A stretch of 41,352 bases of DNA from Marinobacter confluentis (GCF_004785685.1 NZ_SRPF01000009.1:1-41352), one strand, 5' to 3'; counted from the first letter of the stretch, positions 16,574 through 28,187 are shown. Translations and numbers: made by a program. Notes: generated by a model from the letters alone, not told the origin.

Positions 16574-17329
16574 TTACTTCTGCTTGGGCTGCGCGTCTAT
16601 CTGCTGGCCGTTGATGGCCTGGCTGTCGCGGCCCATCAGGTACAGATACACCGGCATCAACTCCTCCGGCGTCGGGTTCTTCTGAGGGTTCTCTGCCGGG
16701 TAGGCCGTTGCCCTCATGTTGGTCCGGGTGGCACCGGGGTTAAGGCTGTTCACGCGTACATTATGCCGGTCGTCGTCCAGTTCTTCGGACAGCAGCTGGC
16801 TCAGGCCTTCCAGTGCGAATTTGGACACTGCGTAAGCGCCCCAGTAGGCCTTGGCTTTGCGACCCACTCCGGAAGAGGTGAAGATCACCGAAGCATCGTC
16901 AGATTTGCGCAATAGCGGAATCATTGCCCGGCTCAGCAGGAACGGCGCAGTGGCATTTACGTGCATGACTTTTGACCAGATCTCAGGGTCATAAAGTTCC
17001 ACAGGGCTGCGGTTTCCCAAAATGGCTGCGTTGTGAAGCAGGCCGTCCAGGCGGTCGAAGTTGTCTTCGATGGTCATGGCCAGCTCTTCATACTCCTTGA
17101 CAGCTGCGCCTTCTAGGTTCAGAGGCACGATGGCGGGCTTGGGGTGACCGGCGGATTCGATTTCATCGTAGACAGCTTCCAGCTTTGCCACGGTCCGGCC
17201 GACCAGGATTACGGTGGCACCGTGTGCGGCATAGGTCTTTGCCGCTGTTCTGCCAATGCCGCTGCCAGCGCCCGTCACCATGATGATTCGGTCTTTCAGT
17301 AGATCTGCCGGGGCCTGGTAGTCCTGCAT
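16574..17329 (-). CDS. yciK: YciK-family short-chain dehydrogenase/reductase
   Basis: The 251-residue protein is a classical SDR: cofactor motif TGAGSGIG at about 20-27, NAAIL at about 98-102, catalytic serine in FTSSGVG and the YAVSK motif (Y-x-x-x-K) at about 170-174. Residues resemble E. coli YciK, an oxidoreductase of unknown substrate. I place the start at ATG 17329 (MQDYQAPADLLKDR), because the upstream frame adds low-quality sequence overlapping mupP. It lies 23 bases after mupP. In pseudomonads the same gene follows ubiG and mupP, so the order is conserved though its role is not known. Confidence 0.88.
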   Translation of the reverse strand: MQDYQAPADLLKDRIIMVTGAGSGIGRTAAKTYAAHGATVILVGRTVAKLEAVYDEIESAGHPKPAIVPLNLEGAAVKEYEELAMTIEDNFDRLDGLLHNAAILGNRSPVELYDPEIWSKVMHVNATAPFLLSRAMIPLLRKSDDASVIFTSSGVGRKAKAYWGAYAVSKFALEGLSQLLSEELDDDRHNVRVNSLNPGATRTNMRATAYPAENPQKNPTPEELMPVYLYLMGRDSQAINGQQIDAQPKQK

Positions 17330-17352
17330 GGTGTTTCTCCCTGAGAAAAGCC

Positions 17353-18012
17353 CTATTGTAACAGTTTTGCGAGGTCGTTGACCGTATCGGCGATGTGATC
17401 CGCCTGCCATGAATCGACGGTTTCCGGTTGTTCGATATAGCCGTAACGGACGGCAATGGTCTTCATTCCGGCATTGCGACCGGCGTCGATATCGCGCTTG
17501 TGATCGCCCACGTAAATGGCGGTTTCAGGGGTTGCCTGCGTTTCATTGCAGGCCAGGAACAGGGCCTCGGGGTCAGGTTTGGTGTTGGCCACGTGATCAG
17601 GGCAGATCAGGGTCGAGCAGCGCTTTCCGAGCCCCAGGGCCTGAATCAGCGGCGCCGCAAAACGCACTGGTTTGTTGGTGACTATGCCCCAGGGAATCTG
17701 CCGCGCTTCCAGTGACAGAAGAATTTCGTCCATGCCGTCGAACAGGGTTGTTTCAACCGCAACGCCGATTTCATACAGGTCCAGAAATTCGGCGCGCAGT
17801 TCGGCATAGCCGGGCTGGTGCTGTTCGATGCCGAAACCGATACGGACCATGGCCCGCGCTCCGTCAGACACTGACTGCCGGATAAACTCGGGCGGGAGCG
17901 GGTCGAGACTGCGGGTTTGCCGCAGCTGGTTCAGGCACCGGATAAAATCCGGGGCGGTATCGATCAGCGTGCCGTCCAGGTCAAACAGAACGGCCGAGGG
18001 CTTGTGGTTCAC
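17353..18012 (-). CDS. mupP: MupP, N-acetylmuramic acid 6-phosphate phosphatase (HAD)
   Basis: This 219-residue HAD subfamily IA phosphatase has the nucleophile motif [10 protein letters not shown] at about 10-19, motif II threonine in GIVTNKP and the closing acids in [12 protein letters not shown]. By sequence alone it could be a phosphoglycolate phosphatase (Gph). The position directly after ubiG, overlapping it by four bases, matches Pseudomonas MupP, which removes phosphate from MurNAc-6-phosphate in the peptidoglycan recycling route that bypasses de novo synthesis and gives intrinsic fosfomycin tolerance. I prefer MupP on the context; a test of substrate would settle it. Confidence 0.82.
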   Translation of the reverse strand: MNHKPSAVLFDLDGTLIDTAPDFIRCLNQLRQTRSLDPLPPEFIRQSVSDGARAMVRIGFGIEQHQPGYAELRAEFLDLYEIGVAVETTLFDGMDEILLSLEARQIPWGIVTNKPVRFAAPLIQALGLGKRCSTLICPDHVANTKPDPEALFLACNETQATPETAIYVGDHKRDIDAGRNAGMKTIAVRYGYIEQPETVDSWQADHIADTVNDLAKLLQ

Positions 18013-18737
18013 GACGATGACTGCTCTCCTCGCGAGTCGATGGCGTGCATCAGGTAGTTGACGTCGACATCTCGACCCAGTCGATAGACTTTGGTGATGG
18101 GGTTATAGGTCATGCCAGTGAGTTCGCTCACCTCCAGGCCCGCGTGGCGAAGATAATCAGACATTTCCGACGGCCGGATGAATTTCTGCCATTCGTGGGT
18201 GCCCCTTGGCAGCAGCCGTAGCACGTATTCGGCGCCGACAATCGCAAACAGGAATGACTTCGGATTGCGGTTGATGGTTGAAACAAACAGGTGACCGCCA
18301 GGCTTGAGAAGCGCGGCACAGGCCTTGACAACGGAGGCGGGGTCGGGAACGTGTTCCAGCATCTCGAGGCAGGTGACCAGGTCGTATTGGCCGGCGTGCT
18401 CTGGGTCACTGGCCAGCTCTTCCACAGTGGTCTGTTGGTAGTCGACGTTGATCCCGCTTTCCATGCCATGGAGCCTGGCAACGGCGAGCGGCGCTTCGCC
18501 CATGTCGATACCGGTCACGTGGGCTCCGCGCTGGGCCATGCCCTCAGACAGGAGTCCGCCGCCGCAGCCAATATCAATGGCTTTTTTGCCGGCCAGGGGG
18601 CAGCGCTCTTCGATATAGTTCAGCCGCAGCGGGTTGATGTCGTGCAACGGCCTGAATTCGCTGGTGGGGTCCCACCAGCGGCTGGCGAGGGCCTCGAATT
18701 TTGCGATCTCACTCTGATCTACGTTCTGTTTACTCAT
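18009..18737 (-). CDS. ubiG: UbiG, ubiquinone biosynthesis O-methyltransferase
   Basis: The 242-residue protein begins with the UbiG block [15 protein letters not shown] and has the SAM motif [12 protein letters not shown] at about 56-67, followed by the E/D-x-x-EHV-PDP segment ([10 protein letters not shown]). UbiG carries out both O-methylations in ubiquinone synthesis. Its ATGA overlap with mupP and the 32-base gap after mtaD place it in the middle of a leftward operon. Length matches E. coli UbiG (240). Confidence 0.97.
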   Translation of the reverse strand: MSKQNVDQSEIAKFEALASRWWDPTSEFRPLHDINPLRLNYIEERCPLAGKKAIDIGCGGGLLSEGMAQRGAHVTGIDMGEAPLAVARLHGMESGINVDYQQTTVEELASDPEHAGQYDLVTCLEMLEHVPDPASVVKACAALLKPGGHLFVSTINRNPKSFLFAIVGAEYVLRLLPRGTHEWQKFIRPSEMSDYLRHAGLEVSELTGMTYNPITKVYRLGRDVDVNYLMHAIDSRGEQSSS

Positions 18738-18769
18738 AGCAAACTGCCTAATCCTGGAAAAGTGGCGTG

Positions 18770-20110
18770 TCAGCGGGATTGCTGCTCGCGAATTCTGTCC
18801 GACCAGCTCTGGACTCTCAGCATCAGATCCGGCACATCAATACGGGTCAGCTCGCCGTTCTGTACCTGGGGCACACCGCCGATCCAGCTGTGGCTGACCT
18901 GTCGCCCATGGCGGCTGTAGACCAGATGGGACGCAGGATCATATACGGGCTGAAGGAAAGGATCGCTCAGATCAACCGCGATCAGATCAGCCAGCTTGCC
19001 AGGCACCAGCGAGCCCAGTTCGCTGTCCCGGCCGATAGCCCGTGCGCCGGCAATGGTGGCCATGGCGAGGGCCCTGTGGGCGGAAAGCGCAGAGGCATCA
19101 TCGGCAACCGCCTTGGCCAGCATGGCCGCCGTGCTCAGTTCTCCAAACAGATCCAGGTCGTTGTTGCTGGCTGCCCCATCGGTGCCTATCGCCACATTAA
19201 CGCCCGCTTCCTGCAGTTTATGGACGGGGCAGAGTCCGCTGGCCAGTTTCAGATTCGACTCGGGGCAGTGAATCACGTGGGCGCCGGTCTGTTGCAGTAG
19301 GGCCAGATCAGACTCGTCGATCTGGGTCATGTGGACACATTGAGTATTGGGCCCCAACAGCCCCAGGCCAGCCATTCGCGCTGTTGGCCGGACGCCGGTT
19401 TTCTCAAGGGCATCGGCGACCTCAAACCCGGTCTCGTGCAGGTGCATCTGGATGGCCGCACCGGTTTCCTCGGACAGCGCTATGGCGCGGGTCAGGGGCT
19501 GATCAGACACGGTATAGGGTGCGTGGGGGCCAATAGCAGGCGATACGAACGCGTTGCCCTGCCACTGCTCGATGAAAGCGCGACCCTTGCTCAGGTATTC
19601 GTCAGGGCCTGAGCCCCAGGGCGTGGGAAAGTCCAGTAGCGGAAAGCAGATCTGGGCGCGCATGCCCACGTCATGGGCAAGCTGGGCCACAACTTCCGGG
19701 AAAAAGTACATGTCGGAAAAGGTGGTGGTGCCGGTACGCAGCATTTCCGCCATCGCCAGCTGGGTGCCGTCGCCGATGAAAGCTTCGCTGATAAACTCGC
19801 CTTCGGCGGGCCAGATGTGGTCATTCAGCCAGGTCATCAGCGGCAGGTCATCGGCCATGCCGCGGAACAGCGACATGGCGGCGTGGCCATGGGTGTTGAT
19901 CAGGCCGGGAAGGACAACATGGCAGGGCAGGTCGATCACTTCCTTGGCACGGTAACTCGAGTCGGCGTCTTTCTGCGGCAGGATGGCGGCTATTCGGTCG
20001 CCCTGAACCAGCACCGCGTGATGTTCAAGCACGATATTGGCGGGTTCAATCGGGATCAGCCAGCGGGCGTTGATCCGGATATCTGCTGCGTTGATGGTGT
20101 CTGCCGTCAT
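18770..20110 (-). CDS. mtaD: Methylthioadenosine/S-adenosylhomocysteine deaminase (TRZ/ATZ family)
   Basis: The 446-residue amidohydrolase has the metal motif [14 protein letters not shown] at about 69-82, HLHETGFEV at about 205-213, [13 protein letters not shown] and the catalytic aspartate in [14 protein letters not shown]. It matches MtaD-type deaminases. In Pseudomonas aeruginosa the orthologue PA3170 deaminates 5'-methylthioadenosine to methylthioinosine. The divergent neighbour mtnA handles the sugar-phosphate formed two steps later, which supports this substrate over guanine or chlorohydrolase alternatives. It is the first gene of the mtaD-ubiG-mupP run. Confidence 0.88.
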   Translation of the reverse strand: MTADTINAADIRINARWLIPIEPANIVLEHHAVLVQGDRIAAILPQKDADSSYRAKEVIDLPCHVVLPGLINTHGHAAMSLFRGMADDLPLMTWLNDHIWPAEGEFISEAFIGDGTQLAMAEMLRTGTTTFSDMYFFPEVVAQLAHDVGMRAQICFPLLDFPTPWGSGPDEYLSKGRAFIEQWQGNAFVSPAIGPHAPYTVSDQPLTRAIALSEETGAAIQMHLHETGFEVADALEKTGVRPTARMAGLGLLGPNTQCVHMTQIDESDLALLQQTGAHVIHCPESNLKLASGLCPVHKLQEAGVNVAIGTDGAASNNDLDLFGELSTAAMLAKAVADDASALSAHRALAMATIAGARAIGRDSELGSLVPGKLADLIAVDLSDPFLQPVYDPASHLVYSRHGRQVSHSWIGGVPQVQNGELTRIDVPDLMLRVQSWSDRIREQQSR

Positions 20111-20297
20111 TTATCCTGCCTTGTGGTCCGTTAGCGCTGGAAACTGCTTGTCAGAAACTGGAAATCAGCCCCGAAGTATAGCGACCGACCCGCCACAGAA
20201 CTACCCTGGTCGGGCCAGAAAGACCTGCCGGGGAGGGCTGAGTTGCAAGCCCGGTAGCGTTATACTGCCGCCACATTATTCTGGTTTGGAGTTCGGT

Positions 20298-21362
20298 ATG
20301 AGTCAGGCCCCGGCAAGTCCTGGTCAACGTTTAATCGGCACGGTCGCCATGCGCTGGCGTGGCACAAGCCTGGAGTTGCTGGATCAGCGCCTGCTCCCTG
20401 ACCAGGAAATCTGGCTGAGCCTGGACAGCGCCCCGGGGGTAGCGGACGCCATCAGGGATATGGTGGTTCGCGGTGCCCCGGCCATCGGGATAAGCGCGGC
20501 CTACGGGGTTGTCTTGGCCGCCCAATCATCCGCTGGCGCTGACTGGCGGGAGCAAGTGGAGGCCGCGGTCCGGCTGCTGGCTGAATCACGCCCGACGGCG
20601 GTGAATCTTTTCTGGGCGCTCGAGCGCATGCAAGGCCGACTGGCAGAGTGTGCCACTAGGGAAGACGCCATCGAGCAGCTTGTAGCCGCCGCCGTCGAGA
20701 TTCACGAGGACGATCTGGCCGCCAATCTTGCCATGGCGGACCATGCCCTGGGCCACATGAACGCCCAAAAGCCCATCTCGGTTCTGACCCACTGCAATAC
20801 CGGTGCGCTGGCGACTGGGGGATACGGCACAGCTCTGGGAGTGATTCGGCGGCTGCATGAAACCGGACTGCTGGTAAACGCCTTTGCCGACGAAACCCGG
20901 CCGTGGTTGCAGGGCAGCCGGCTGACGGTGTGGGAGCTGGCACGGGACGGCATACCGGTCACCCTGAATGCGGACAGCGCTGCGGCGGCCATTCTCGCGT
21001 CCGGCAAGGTGAGCTGGGTAATTGTGGGCGCTGACCGGATTACCGCCAACGGCGATGTGGCGAACAAGATCGGTACCTACAGCCTGGCGGTGCTTGCCCG
21101 TTTTCATGGCGTTGGCTTTATGGTGGTTGCGCCGTCCAGCACGGTGGACATGGCGCTTGAATCCGGAGCAGAAATCCCGATCGAAGAGCGCGATGGAACA
21201 GAGCTGCGCCAGGTGCGAACTGTGCCCATGGCGCCGGCATCCGTCGCCGTGTTCAATCCGGTTTTCGATGTTACGCCGGCGGGTCTAATTGATGCCATCG
21301 TGACCGAGAAAGGTGTGGTAAGTCGCCCGGATACCCAGGGGATGAAACGGCTTTTTGGTTAG
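20298..21362 (+). CDS. mtnA: S-methyl-5-thioribose-1-phosphate isomerase (MtnA)
   Basis: I start this gene at ATG 20298 behind TTTGGAG, giving 354 residues, close to the family norm; an open frame runs further upstream but into the mtaD promoter region. The sequence has the eIF2B-like fold of Mtn[17 protein letters not shown] at about 54-69, the catalytic cysteine in [12 protein letters not shown] near 165 and the catalytic aspartate in [18 protein letters not shown] near 246. It converts methylthioribose-1-phosphate to methylthioribulose-1-phosphate in methionine salvage. No mtnB, mtnC or mtnD gene is close. Its stop overlaps the convergent regulator gene by four bases. Confidence 0.96.
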   Translation: MSQAPASPGQRLIGTVAMRWRGTSLELLDQRLLPDQEIWLSLDSAPGVADAIRDMVVRGAPAIGISAAYGVVLAAQSSAGADWREQVEAAVRLLAESRPTAVNLFWALERMQGRLAECATREDAIEQLVAAAVEIHEDDLAANLAMADHALGHMNAQKPISVLTHCNTGALATGGYGTALGVIRRLHETGLLVNAFADETRPWLQGSRLTVWELARDGIPVTLNADSAAAAILASGKVSWVIVGADRITANGDVANKIGTYSLAVLARFHGVGFMVVAPSSTVDMALESGAEIPIEERDGTELRQVRTVPMAPASVAVFNPVFDVTPAGLIDAIVTEKGVVSRPDTQGMKRLFG

Positions 21363-22129
21363 GAGCGGTCTTTTTTTGAGCCCGGCGCTGCAGCCTGGGC
21401 CTTGCTGAGATTTTCCCGGGCCTGTGCCAGCTCTTTTTCCTGCTGTTCAACAAAGTGCAGGGACATTTCAAAGCTCTGCCGGGTGAATTCCAGGACTTTC
21501 TGAAAGCCTTCGTCCGAGAGGGTGCGGGCATCATCGTGGGCGCGGAAAATATTGATGAACTGTCGCTCCCGTTCAAACTGGAGGGGCAGGCGCCCGACAC
21601 CCCAGCCGTCGAGAATTCGCCAGACTTCAGGGTTATAGTTGCGGGTAGTGCGCAGAATAAAGGGAATCGGGTCGTTACGGGCGATCAGCGCCGCCAGGCG
21701 AAGAATCAGCTCGAAAGACAGAGTGCTGGTGCCATTCTCGATGGCCTCCAGAACGGACTTGTCTTTCAGGTTCAGGGCTTCGCTCATCTCGGACAGGGTC
21801 AGCCCTGCGACTTCGCGGATGTCCCGAAGAGAGTTGCCCGCCACCAGCATCATTCGTAGCTGATCCTGGGAATTCATCAGGGCACGGCCGATTTTGAGCG
21901 AAGTGTCGGTGGACCGGGCAGCGAAACGCAAGGCCGAGCCGGTGAAGCCGGCAATTCGCTCAACCAGGGATTCGGCTTCGGGCTCGTCGCCTGCAGCCCG
22001 CTCTCCGCCCGGATCAATCGGGCCTCCCGCTTCCTGCACTTCCTCCATGGAGCGCATGGCATGCATGGCGTCCATCAGCATGGCTTCCAGCACTTTTGCC
22101 TTTTTGTGATCGCCATCCCTGTTTGCCAT
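21359..22129 (-). CDS. XRE-type helix-turn-helix regulator
   Basis: The 256-residue protein has a Cro/C1-type HTH at about 97-155 ([33 protein letters not shown]). The N-terminal 90 residues are helical and rich in M and E, and the C-terminal part ([26 protein letters not shown]) is likely a coiled coil. No ligand domain is evident. Its targets are unknown; the only gene in the same direction downstream is none, as mtnA is convergent, while prc lies 22 bases upstream. That closeness suggests co-transcription from prc. It is a conserved, clearly real gene of unassigned regulon. Confidence 0.8.
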   Translation of the reverse strand: MANRDGDHKKAKVLEAMLMDAMHAMRSMEEVQEAGGPIDPGGERAAGDEPEAESLVERIAGFTGSALRFAARSTDTSLKIGRALMNSQDQLRMMLVAGNSLRDIREVAGLTLSEMSEALNLKDKSVLEAIENGTSTLSFELILRLAALIARNDPIPFILRTTRNYNPEVWRILDGWGVGRLPLQFERERQFINIFRAHDDARTLSDEGFQKVLEFTRQSFEMSLHFVEQQEKELAQARENLSKAQAAAPGSKKDRS

Positions 22130-22151
22130 TGCGGTTTTCCGTGGCTGCTGC

Positions 22152-24329
22152 TTAGTGTGAACGGGCCTGCGCGGTAATCTGTTTCGGGGTCAGGATGGAC
22201 GCCATGCGCTGATCAAGCTCCAGCATATCAGCCATGATGTTCCCGCCTTCCTCGATGATGAAATCCAGATCGTCATCGGTACTATCAACATCGGCCGCTT
22301 GCATATCCTGCCAGTCGTCAAGCTGTTCCAGCGTATCGAACGGCTCTTCGCCGCGGATCTCCCGGCGGGCGTTGGCAATGGTTAGCCGGGCCCGCTCAAC
22401 CTGCGACTGATAGGCTTCGCGTTCAACCAGGTTGAGGCTGACGGTAGTTTTCTCGCGCTGCTGTTTCAGGAAATCGATTTCTTTCTGAAGCAGGCGGAAT
22501 TCCGGGTGCTCTGCGAAACGCTCGTCGTGGCGGACGCGAAGCTCGTCGATCACGCCACTGAAATCGAAGTAGCGTTCGTGGGGCACGGCTTCAATCTGAT
22601 CCCAGGGCAGGGCATGATCCAGCGCATCCTCACCGATACGTGTCTTGTCCACGCGTGAGGGGATTTCAATATCCGGAATCACACCCTTGTGCTGGGTTGA
22701 ACCACCGGATACGCGATAGAACTTGCTCTGGGTAATCTTCAACTGGCCGTGGTTGAGCGGTCGAACCGCCTGCACCGTGCCTTTGCCAAAGGTTTGCGAG
22801 CCCACCACCAGGCCGCGACCGTAATCCTGGATAGCGCCGGCAAAGATTTCCGACGCCGAGGCGCTCATCCGGTTGACCAGAACCACCAACGGGCCATCGT
22901 AGGTCACTGACGGGTCCTGGTCTTCCAGCACTTTGACATCGTTGTTGGAGTTACGAATCTGCACGGTAGGGCCTTCTTCGATGAACAGCCCGACCAGGTC
23001 ATTGGCCTCGTGCAGGGCACCGCCGCCATTATTGCGAACGTCCATGACGATGCCGTCGATGCCTTCCTGTTTCAGGTCATTGATCAGATTACGGACATCC
23101 CGCGTGGTGCTCTTGTAGTTGGGGTCACCGTCCTGCATGGCTTTAAAGTCGGCATAGAAGGTCGGAATGGTGATAACGCCGATTCGGAAAGTTTTGCCGC
23201 TGCGGTCCAGTTCAATGACATCGCTGCTGGCGCTCTGCTCTTCCAGTTTTACTTCATCACGCTTGATGGCGATGGTTTTGGTGACGGTTTCGTCGGCCGC
23301 ATCCGATGGAATGACTTCCAGCGTGACGGTGGACTGTTTCGGGCCACGGATAAGGTCCACAACCTCGTCAAGGCGCCAGCCTATGACATTGACGGCTTCT
23401 TCCTTGTCTTCCTGGCGTACCGAGACAATGCGGTCAGCGGGTTGCAACTGGCCCTGCTTGGAAGCCGGGCCGCCGGGCACCAGGCGAACCACCTTGGTAT
23501 ATTCGTTGTCGGACTGAAGTACCGCACCAATGCCTTCCAGCGACAGGCTCATATTGATGTTGAAATTTTCCGAGGTGCGCGGCGAAAAGTAGGAGGTGTG
23601 TGGGTCCCACATGCCTGCAAAGGCATTCATGTAAGCCTGGAAAGCATCCTCGCTGCGGGCCTGGCGAGTGCGCTTGAGCTGGCCTTCGTAACGGCGCAGC
23701 AGGGCCTTGGTGATTTCTTCATCGTCACTGCCGTTGAGGCGTTGAGCCAGAACGGCGTTCTTGATTCGCTTGATCCAGAGATTGTCGAGGGCCGCCGCAT
23801 CTGCTTCCCAGTCCGCTTCCGAGCGATCCACCAGAATCTGCTCGTCAGTTTCGAAATCCAGTTTGTCGATGCCGCTTTCGATCACGTTGATAGCGAAGTT
23901 CAGTCTTTCGATGATGCGCTGCTGGACCAGGTTGTAGATATCGAAACCAGGCTGAAGCTGACCGGTTTTCAACGCCGAGCCCAGGCTGTCCCTGACTGCG
24001 CTGAACTGATTGATGTCTTCCTGGGTCAGATAGATGTGCTGGCCATCCAGATAGTCCAGGTAGGCATCGAATACATCGCTGGAGAGGTCATCATTGATGC
24101 CCATGTCGCGAAAATGGGTGAACTGGAGTTGCCGGGCAATCAGGATATTGGCGCGAGCCTGGTCCACCGTCGGTGCCACGGGTTCATAGGCGGTGTCGGT
24201 TGATTCGGCGGTCGCAGACGCCTGAGCTGACAGGGTCAGAACCAATCCGATAGACACTGCCCTGAACAGATGCTTCAGGGGGTTATCCAGTTCGCTGTGA
24301 CGGGTCATAATGCGTTCCGCGATGCTCAT
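22152..24329 (-). CDS. prc: Prc/Tsp, tail-specific periplasmic protease (S41A)
   Basis: The 725-residue protein has an N-terminal signal sequence (hydrophobic AVSIGLVLTLSAQASA), a Tsp N-terminal domain, a PDZ domain (about 240-330, SLEGIGAVLQSDNEYTKVVR), the S41 protease core and a C-terminal DUF3340 region. The Ser-Lys dyad is present: S491 in RMSASASEIFA and K516 in TFGKGTVQ, 25 residues apart as in E. coli Prc (452 and 477). Prc degrades proteins with nonpolar C-termini and regulates peptidoglycan hydrolases and anti-sigma factors. An alternative start at 24308 (MTRHSEL) gives a more standard signal peptide. It is separate from the fad genes by 254 bases with no gene I can see. Confidence 0.96.
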   Translation of the reverse strand: MSIAERIMTRHSELDNPLKHLFRAVSIGLVLTLSAQASATAESTDTAYEPVAPTVDQARANILIARQLQFTHFRDMGINDDLSSDVFDAYLDYLDGQHIYLTQEDINQFSAVRDSLGSALKTGQLQPGFDIYNLVQQRIIERLNFAINVIESGIDKLDFETDEQILVDRSEADWEADAAALDNLWIKRIKNAVLAQRLNGSDDEEITKALLRRYEGQLKRTRQARSEDAFQAYMNAFAGMWDPHTSYFSPRTSENFNINMSLSLEGIGAVLQSDNEYTKVVRLVPGGPASKQGQLQPADRIVSVRQEDKEEAVNVIGWRLDEVVDLIRGPKQSTVTLEVIPSDAADETVTKTIAIKRDEVKLEEQSASSDVIELDRSGKTFRIGVITIPTFYADFKAMQDGDPNYKSTTRDVRNLINDLKQEGIDGIVMDVRNNGGGALHEANDLVGLFIEEGPTVQIRNSNNDVKVLEDQDPSVTYDGPLVVLVNRMSASASEIFAGAIQDYGRGLVVGSQTFGKGTVQAVRPLNHGQLKITQSKFYRVSGGSTQHKGVIPDIEIPSRVDKTRIGEDALDHALPWDQIEAVPHERYFDFSGVIDELRVRHDERFAEHPEFRLLQKEIDFLKQQREKTTVSLNLVEREAYQSQVERARLTIANARREIRGEEPFDTLEQLDDWQDMQAADVDSTDDDLDFIIEEGGNIMADMLELDQRMASILTPKQITAQARSH

Positions 24330-24583
24330 AGAATGGTTACCTGACGGTGTTTGGCATTACGTGTCCAACGGCGTACCGCTGACGCCGTATCTGGCGGGAG
24401 GAAATACGATTCAGGTGCAATGCCGGATTGACTCATTGCTTTCATTGTAGGCAAGGGCAGAGGGCGTTGCCATAGGGGAAGGGTTTCGCTTCGTGACAAT
24501 CTGTCCATGAAGTGGGCAGGTTTGTATCTGCACCGGGCCGCTGACCGTTGGTCAAGGGCAGCCCGATGCAAACAGGCCTGATA

Positions 24584-26734
24584 TTAAGCGAACAACGCGT
24601 TGGTTTCCGCTTTTTCCAGCAACATGGCCGGCGGGTTGAAACGCTCCCCGAACCGCTCAGCCAGGTCTTTCGCGCGTTCGCTGAAAGCGCGAACGCCATA
24701 CTGGTTGATGAACTGTATGGCACCGCCGGTCCAGGGGGCGAAGCCAATGCCGAAGATGCTGCCGATATTGGCGTCTTCCACGGTTCTCAGCACCCCTTCT
24801 TCCAGACAGCGTACGGTTTCAATAGCCTGAATGAACAGAATGCGGTCTTTCAGGTCCTGAAGTTCCGTCGAGCGGGCCTTGGCCTGATCCACATAGAGCG
24901 ACTCCAGTTCCGGCCAGAGGTACTTCTTGCCGGATTCGGGGTACTCGTAGAAGCCTGCGCCTGCCGCCTTGCCCTTGCGGTTGTGGGTGCCAACCATCTG
25001 GTCAATCACCGTTTCCGCCGGGTGGGCGTTCCAGGTTTTGCCCGCTGCTTCCGTATCCTTTCTGCTCTGGTCGCGGATGTGCTGCATCAGGGTCATGCTG
25101 ACTTCGTCGGAAATCGCCAGTGGTCCCACGGGCATGCCGGACAGCACGCCTGCGTTTTCAATGCTGGACGGATGAATGCCTTCGCCCAGCATGGCAATAC
25201 CTTCGTTGACGAAGGTGCCAAAGACGCGGGAGGTAAAGAAGCCGCGGCTGTCGTTGACCACAATCGGAATCTTGCCGATCTGCTGGACATAGTCGAAGGC
25301 GCGGGCCAGGGTGTCTTCGGAAGTTTTGGCGCCCACGATGATTTCTACCAGCTGCATCTTGTCCACCGGGGAAAAGAAGTGCAGGCCGATAAAGTTTTCC
25401 GGCTTGGTGGACGCCTCCGCCAGTTGGGTAATCGGGATGGTTGAGGTGTTGGAGGCAAAGATGCCGTTCTGGACCAGCTTTGCTTCCGCCTCCTGGGTGA
25501 CTTTGGCTTTCAGGTCACTGTCTTCAAACACCGCCTCGATCACCAGGTCGCAGCCGTCCAGATCTTCAGCAGAACCGGTGGCCTTGATGCGGCCCAGCAC
25601 CTCGGCTTTCTGCTCCTCGGTCATGCGCCCACGGCTGACTTTTTTGGCAAGCAGTTTTTCGGAGTAGGCTTTGCCTTTCTCGGCGTTTTCCGTGGATACG
25701 TCCTTGAGCACCACTTCCAGGCCGCGGGTGGCGGTGGAATAGGCAATGCCTGCGCCCATCATGCCTGCGCCCAGTACGCCGACTTTTCGGAAGGTTTCTT
25801 TGTCCACGCCTTTGGGGCGGCTTTCGCCGGCATTGACGGCGTTGAGCTGGAACCAGAAGGTGCCGGTCATGTTCTTGGCGACCTGGCCGATGGTCAGTTC
25901 CGCAAAATAGCGGGTCTCGATCAGGCTGCCATTGTCAAAGTCGACCTGGGCGCCTTCCACTGCGGCGGACAGAATGCGCTCCGGCGCAGGGTAGCAGCCT
26001 TTGGTTTTCTGCTTCAGCATGGCCGGGGCAATAGCCAGTTTCTGAGCCATGGAGGGATGATGGGGTGCACCGCCCGGAATCTTGAAGCCTTTCTGATCCC
26101 ACGGCTGCTGGCATTTGGGGTTGGCTTCGATAAACGCCCGGGCTTTGGTCAGCATGTCGTCCCGGGAACTGGCCAGTTCATCCACGATACCGGCTTTGAG
26201 CGCGGCTTTCGGGTTGACCTTTTTGCCTTCCATCAGAAACGGGAAGGCGGCTTCCAGGCCAATCATCCGTGGCAGGCGCTGGGTGCCGCCTCCGCCGGGT
26301 AGCAGGCCAAGGGTGACTTCCGGCAGACCCAGCTGGATTTTGTCGTCGTCCAACACCACCCGGTGATCGCAGGCCAGGCAGATTTCCAGGCCACCGCCCA
26401 GGGCTGAGCCGTTGATGGCGGCGACCACGGGCTTGCCGCTGGTTTCCAGGGCGCGCATTTCGGCTTTCAGGCCGTTGACCATGTTTTCGAAGGCTTCCGC
26501 GTCTTCGCGAGTCACCTTGTAGAGCTCTTTCAGATCGCCGCCGGCGAAAAAGGTTTTCTTGCCGGAGGTGATGATAATGCCCGCGATTCCTTCCAGATCT
26601 TTTTTAACCTGGTTAACGGTGTCGGACAGGGCTGTCCGGAACTCCGCATTCATGGTGTTGGCGGACTGGCCGGGCATATCGATGGTGAGGGTCAGAATCT
26701 TGTCTGAACCCAGGTCGTACTGAATGGCACTCAT
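24584..26734 (-). CDS. Multifunctional beta-oxidation protein (enoyl-CoA hydratase / 3-hydroxyacyl-CoA dehydrogenase)
   Basis: I start at ATG 26734 behind GAGGAG, giving 716 residues. The N-terminal crotonase domain (1-190) has ALGGGLE and GLPE, holding the two catalytic glutamates that correspond to E119 and E139 of FadB. The dehydrogenase half starts at about 315 with GVLGAGMMGAGIA for NAD and has the catalytic histidine in IGLHFFSPVDKMQLVE. It hydrates enoyl-CoA and oxidises 3-hydroxyacyl-CoA. The thiolase gene comes first, 31 bases away; that order matches fadI-fadJ rather than fadB-fadA and the Pseudomonas PA1736-PA1737 pair. The exact chain-length range cannot be read from the sequence, so I give no symbol. 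Confidence 0.92.
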   Translation of the reverse strand: MSAIQYDLGSDKILTLTIDMPGQSANTMNAEFRTALSDTVNQVKKDLEGIAGIIITSGKKTFFAGGDLKELYKVTREDAEAFENMVNGLKAEMRALETSGKPVVAAINGSALGGGLEICLACDHRVVLDDDKIQLGLPEVTLGLLPGGGGTQRLPRMIGLEAAFPFLMEGKKVNPKAALKAGIVDELASSRDDMLTKARAFIEANPKCQQPWDQKGFKIPGGAPHHPSMAQKLAIAPAMLKQKTKGCYPAPERILSAAVEGAQVDFDNGSLIETRYFAELTIGQVAKNMTGTFWFQLNAVNAGESRPKGVDKETFRKVGVLGAGMMGAGIAYSTATRGLEVVLKDVSTENAEKGKAYSEKLLAKKVSRGRMTEEQKAEVLGRIKATGSAEDLDGCDLVIEAVFEDSDLKAKVTQEAEAKLVQNGIFASNTSTIPITQLAEASTKPENFIGLHFFSPVDKMQLVEIIVGAKTSEDTLARAFDYVQQIGKIPIVVNDSRGFFTSRVFGTFVNEGIAMLGEGIHPSSIENAGVLSGMPVGPLAISDEVSMTLMQHIRDQSRKDTEAAGKTWNAHPAETVIDQMVGTHNRKGKAAGAGFYEYPESGKKYLWPELESLYVDQAKARSTELQDLKDRILFIQAIETVRCLEEGVLRTVEDANIGSIFGIGFAPWTGGAIQFINQYGVRAFSERAKDLAERFGERFNPPAMLLEKAETNALFA

Positions 26735-26765
26735 GTTTTCAATCTCCTCGAAGTCGGTCGTCGGC

Positions 26766-27974
<1,209 letters not shown>

Positions 27975-28187
27975 TCTGTGTCCTCGTCTGGTTGATCTTG
28001 TTCAGGCATGGTTTCGGTTGGTGCCTCGTCAGTAGACAACCATAGCGGCTGGGAGGCCAGAGGGGTAATGGCGGGCAGTGCCAATTACATTGGCGAAATT
28101 GCTCATGCAGTGAATTGTGCTCATGACTTTTGTTCCAGCGGGATCTATGGTGTTAACAGAACTATTCAATCCTGCGGGAGCAGAGCC

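Noticed and set aside
23010..24203. A roughly 400-codon open frame on the plus strand opposite prc, and a similar one opposite the thiolase at 26724-27995.
   Set aside because: Both are shadows of strongly conserved genes with intact catalytic motifs on the other strand; no family pattern is visible in either.
24368..24388. ACGGCGT/ACGCCGT inverted repeat between prc and the beta-oxidation genes.
   Set aside because: No T run follows on either strand, so it is not an intrinsic terminator, and I have no other role for it.
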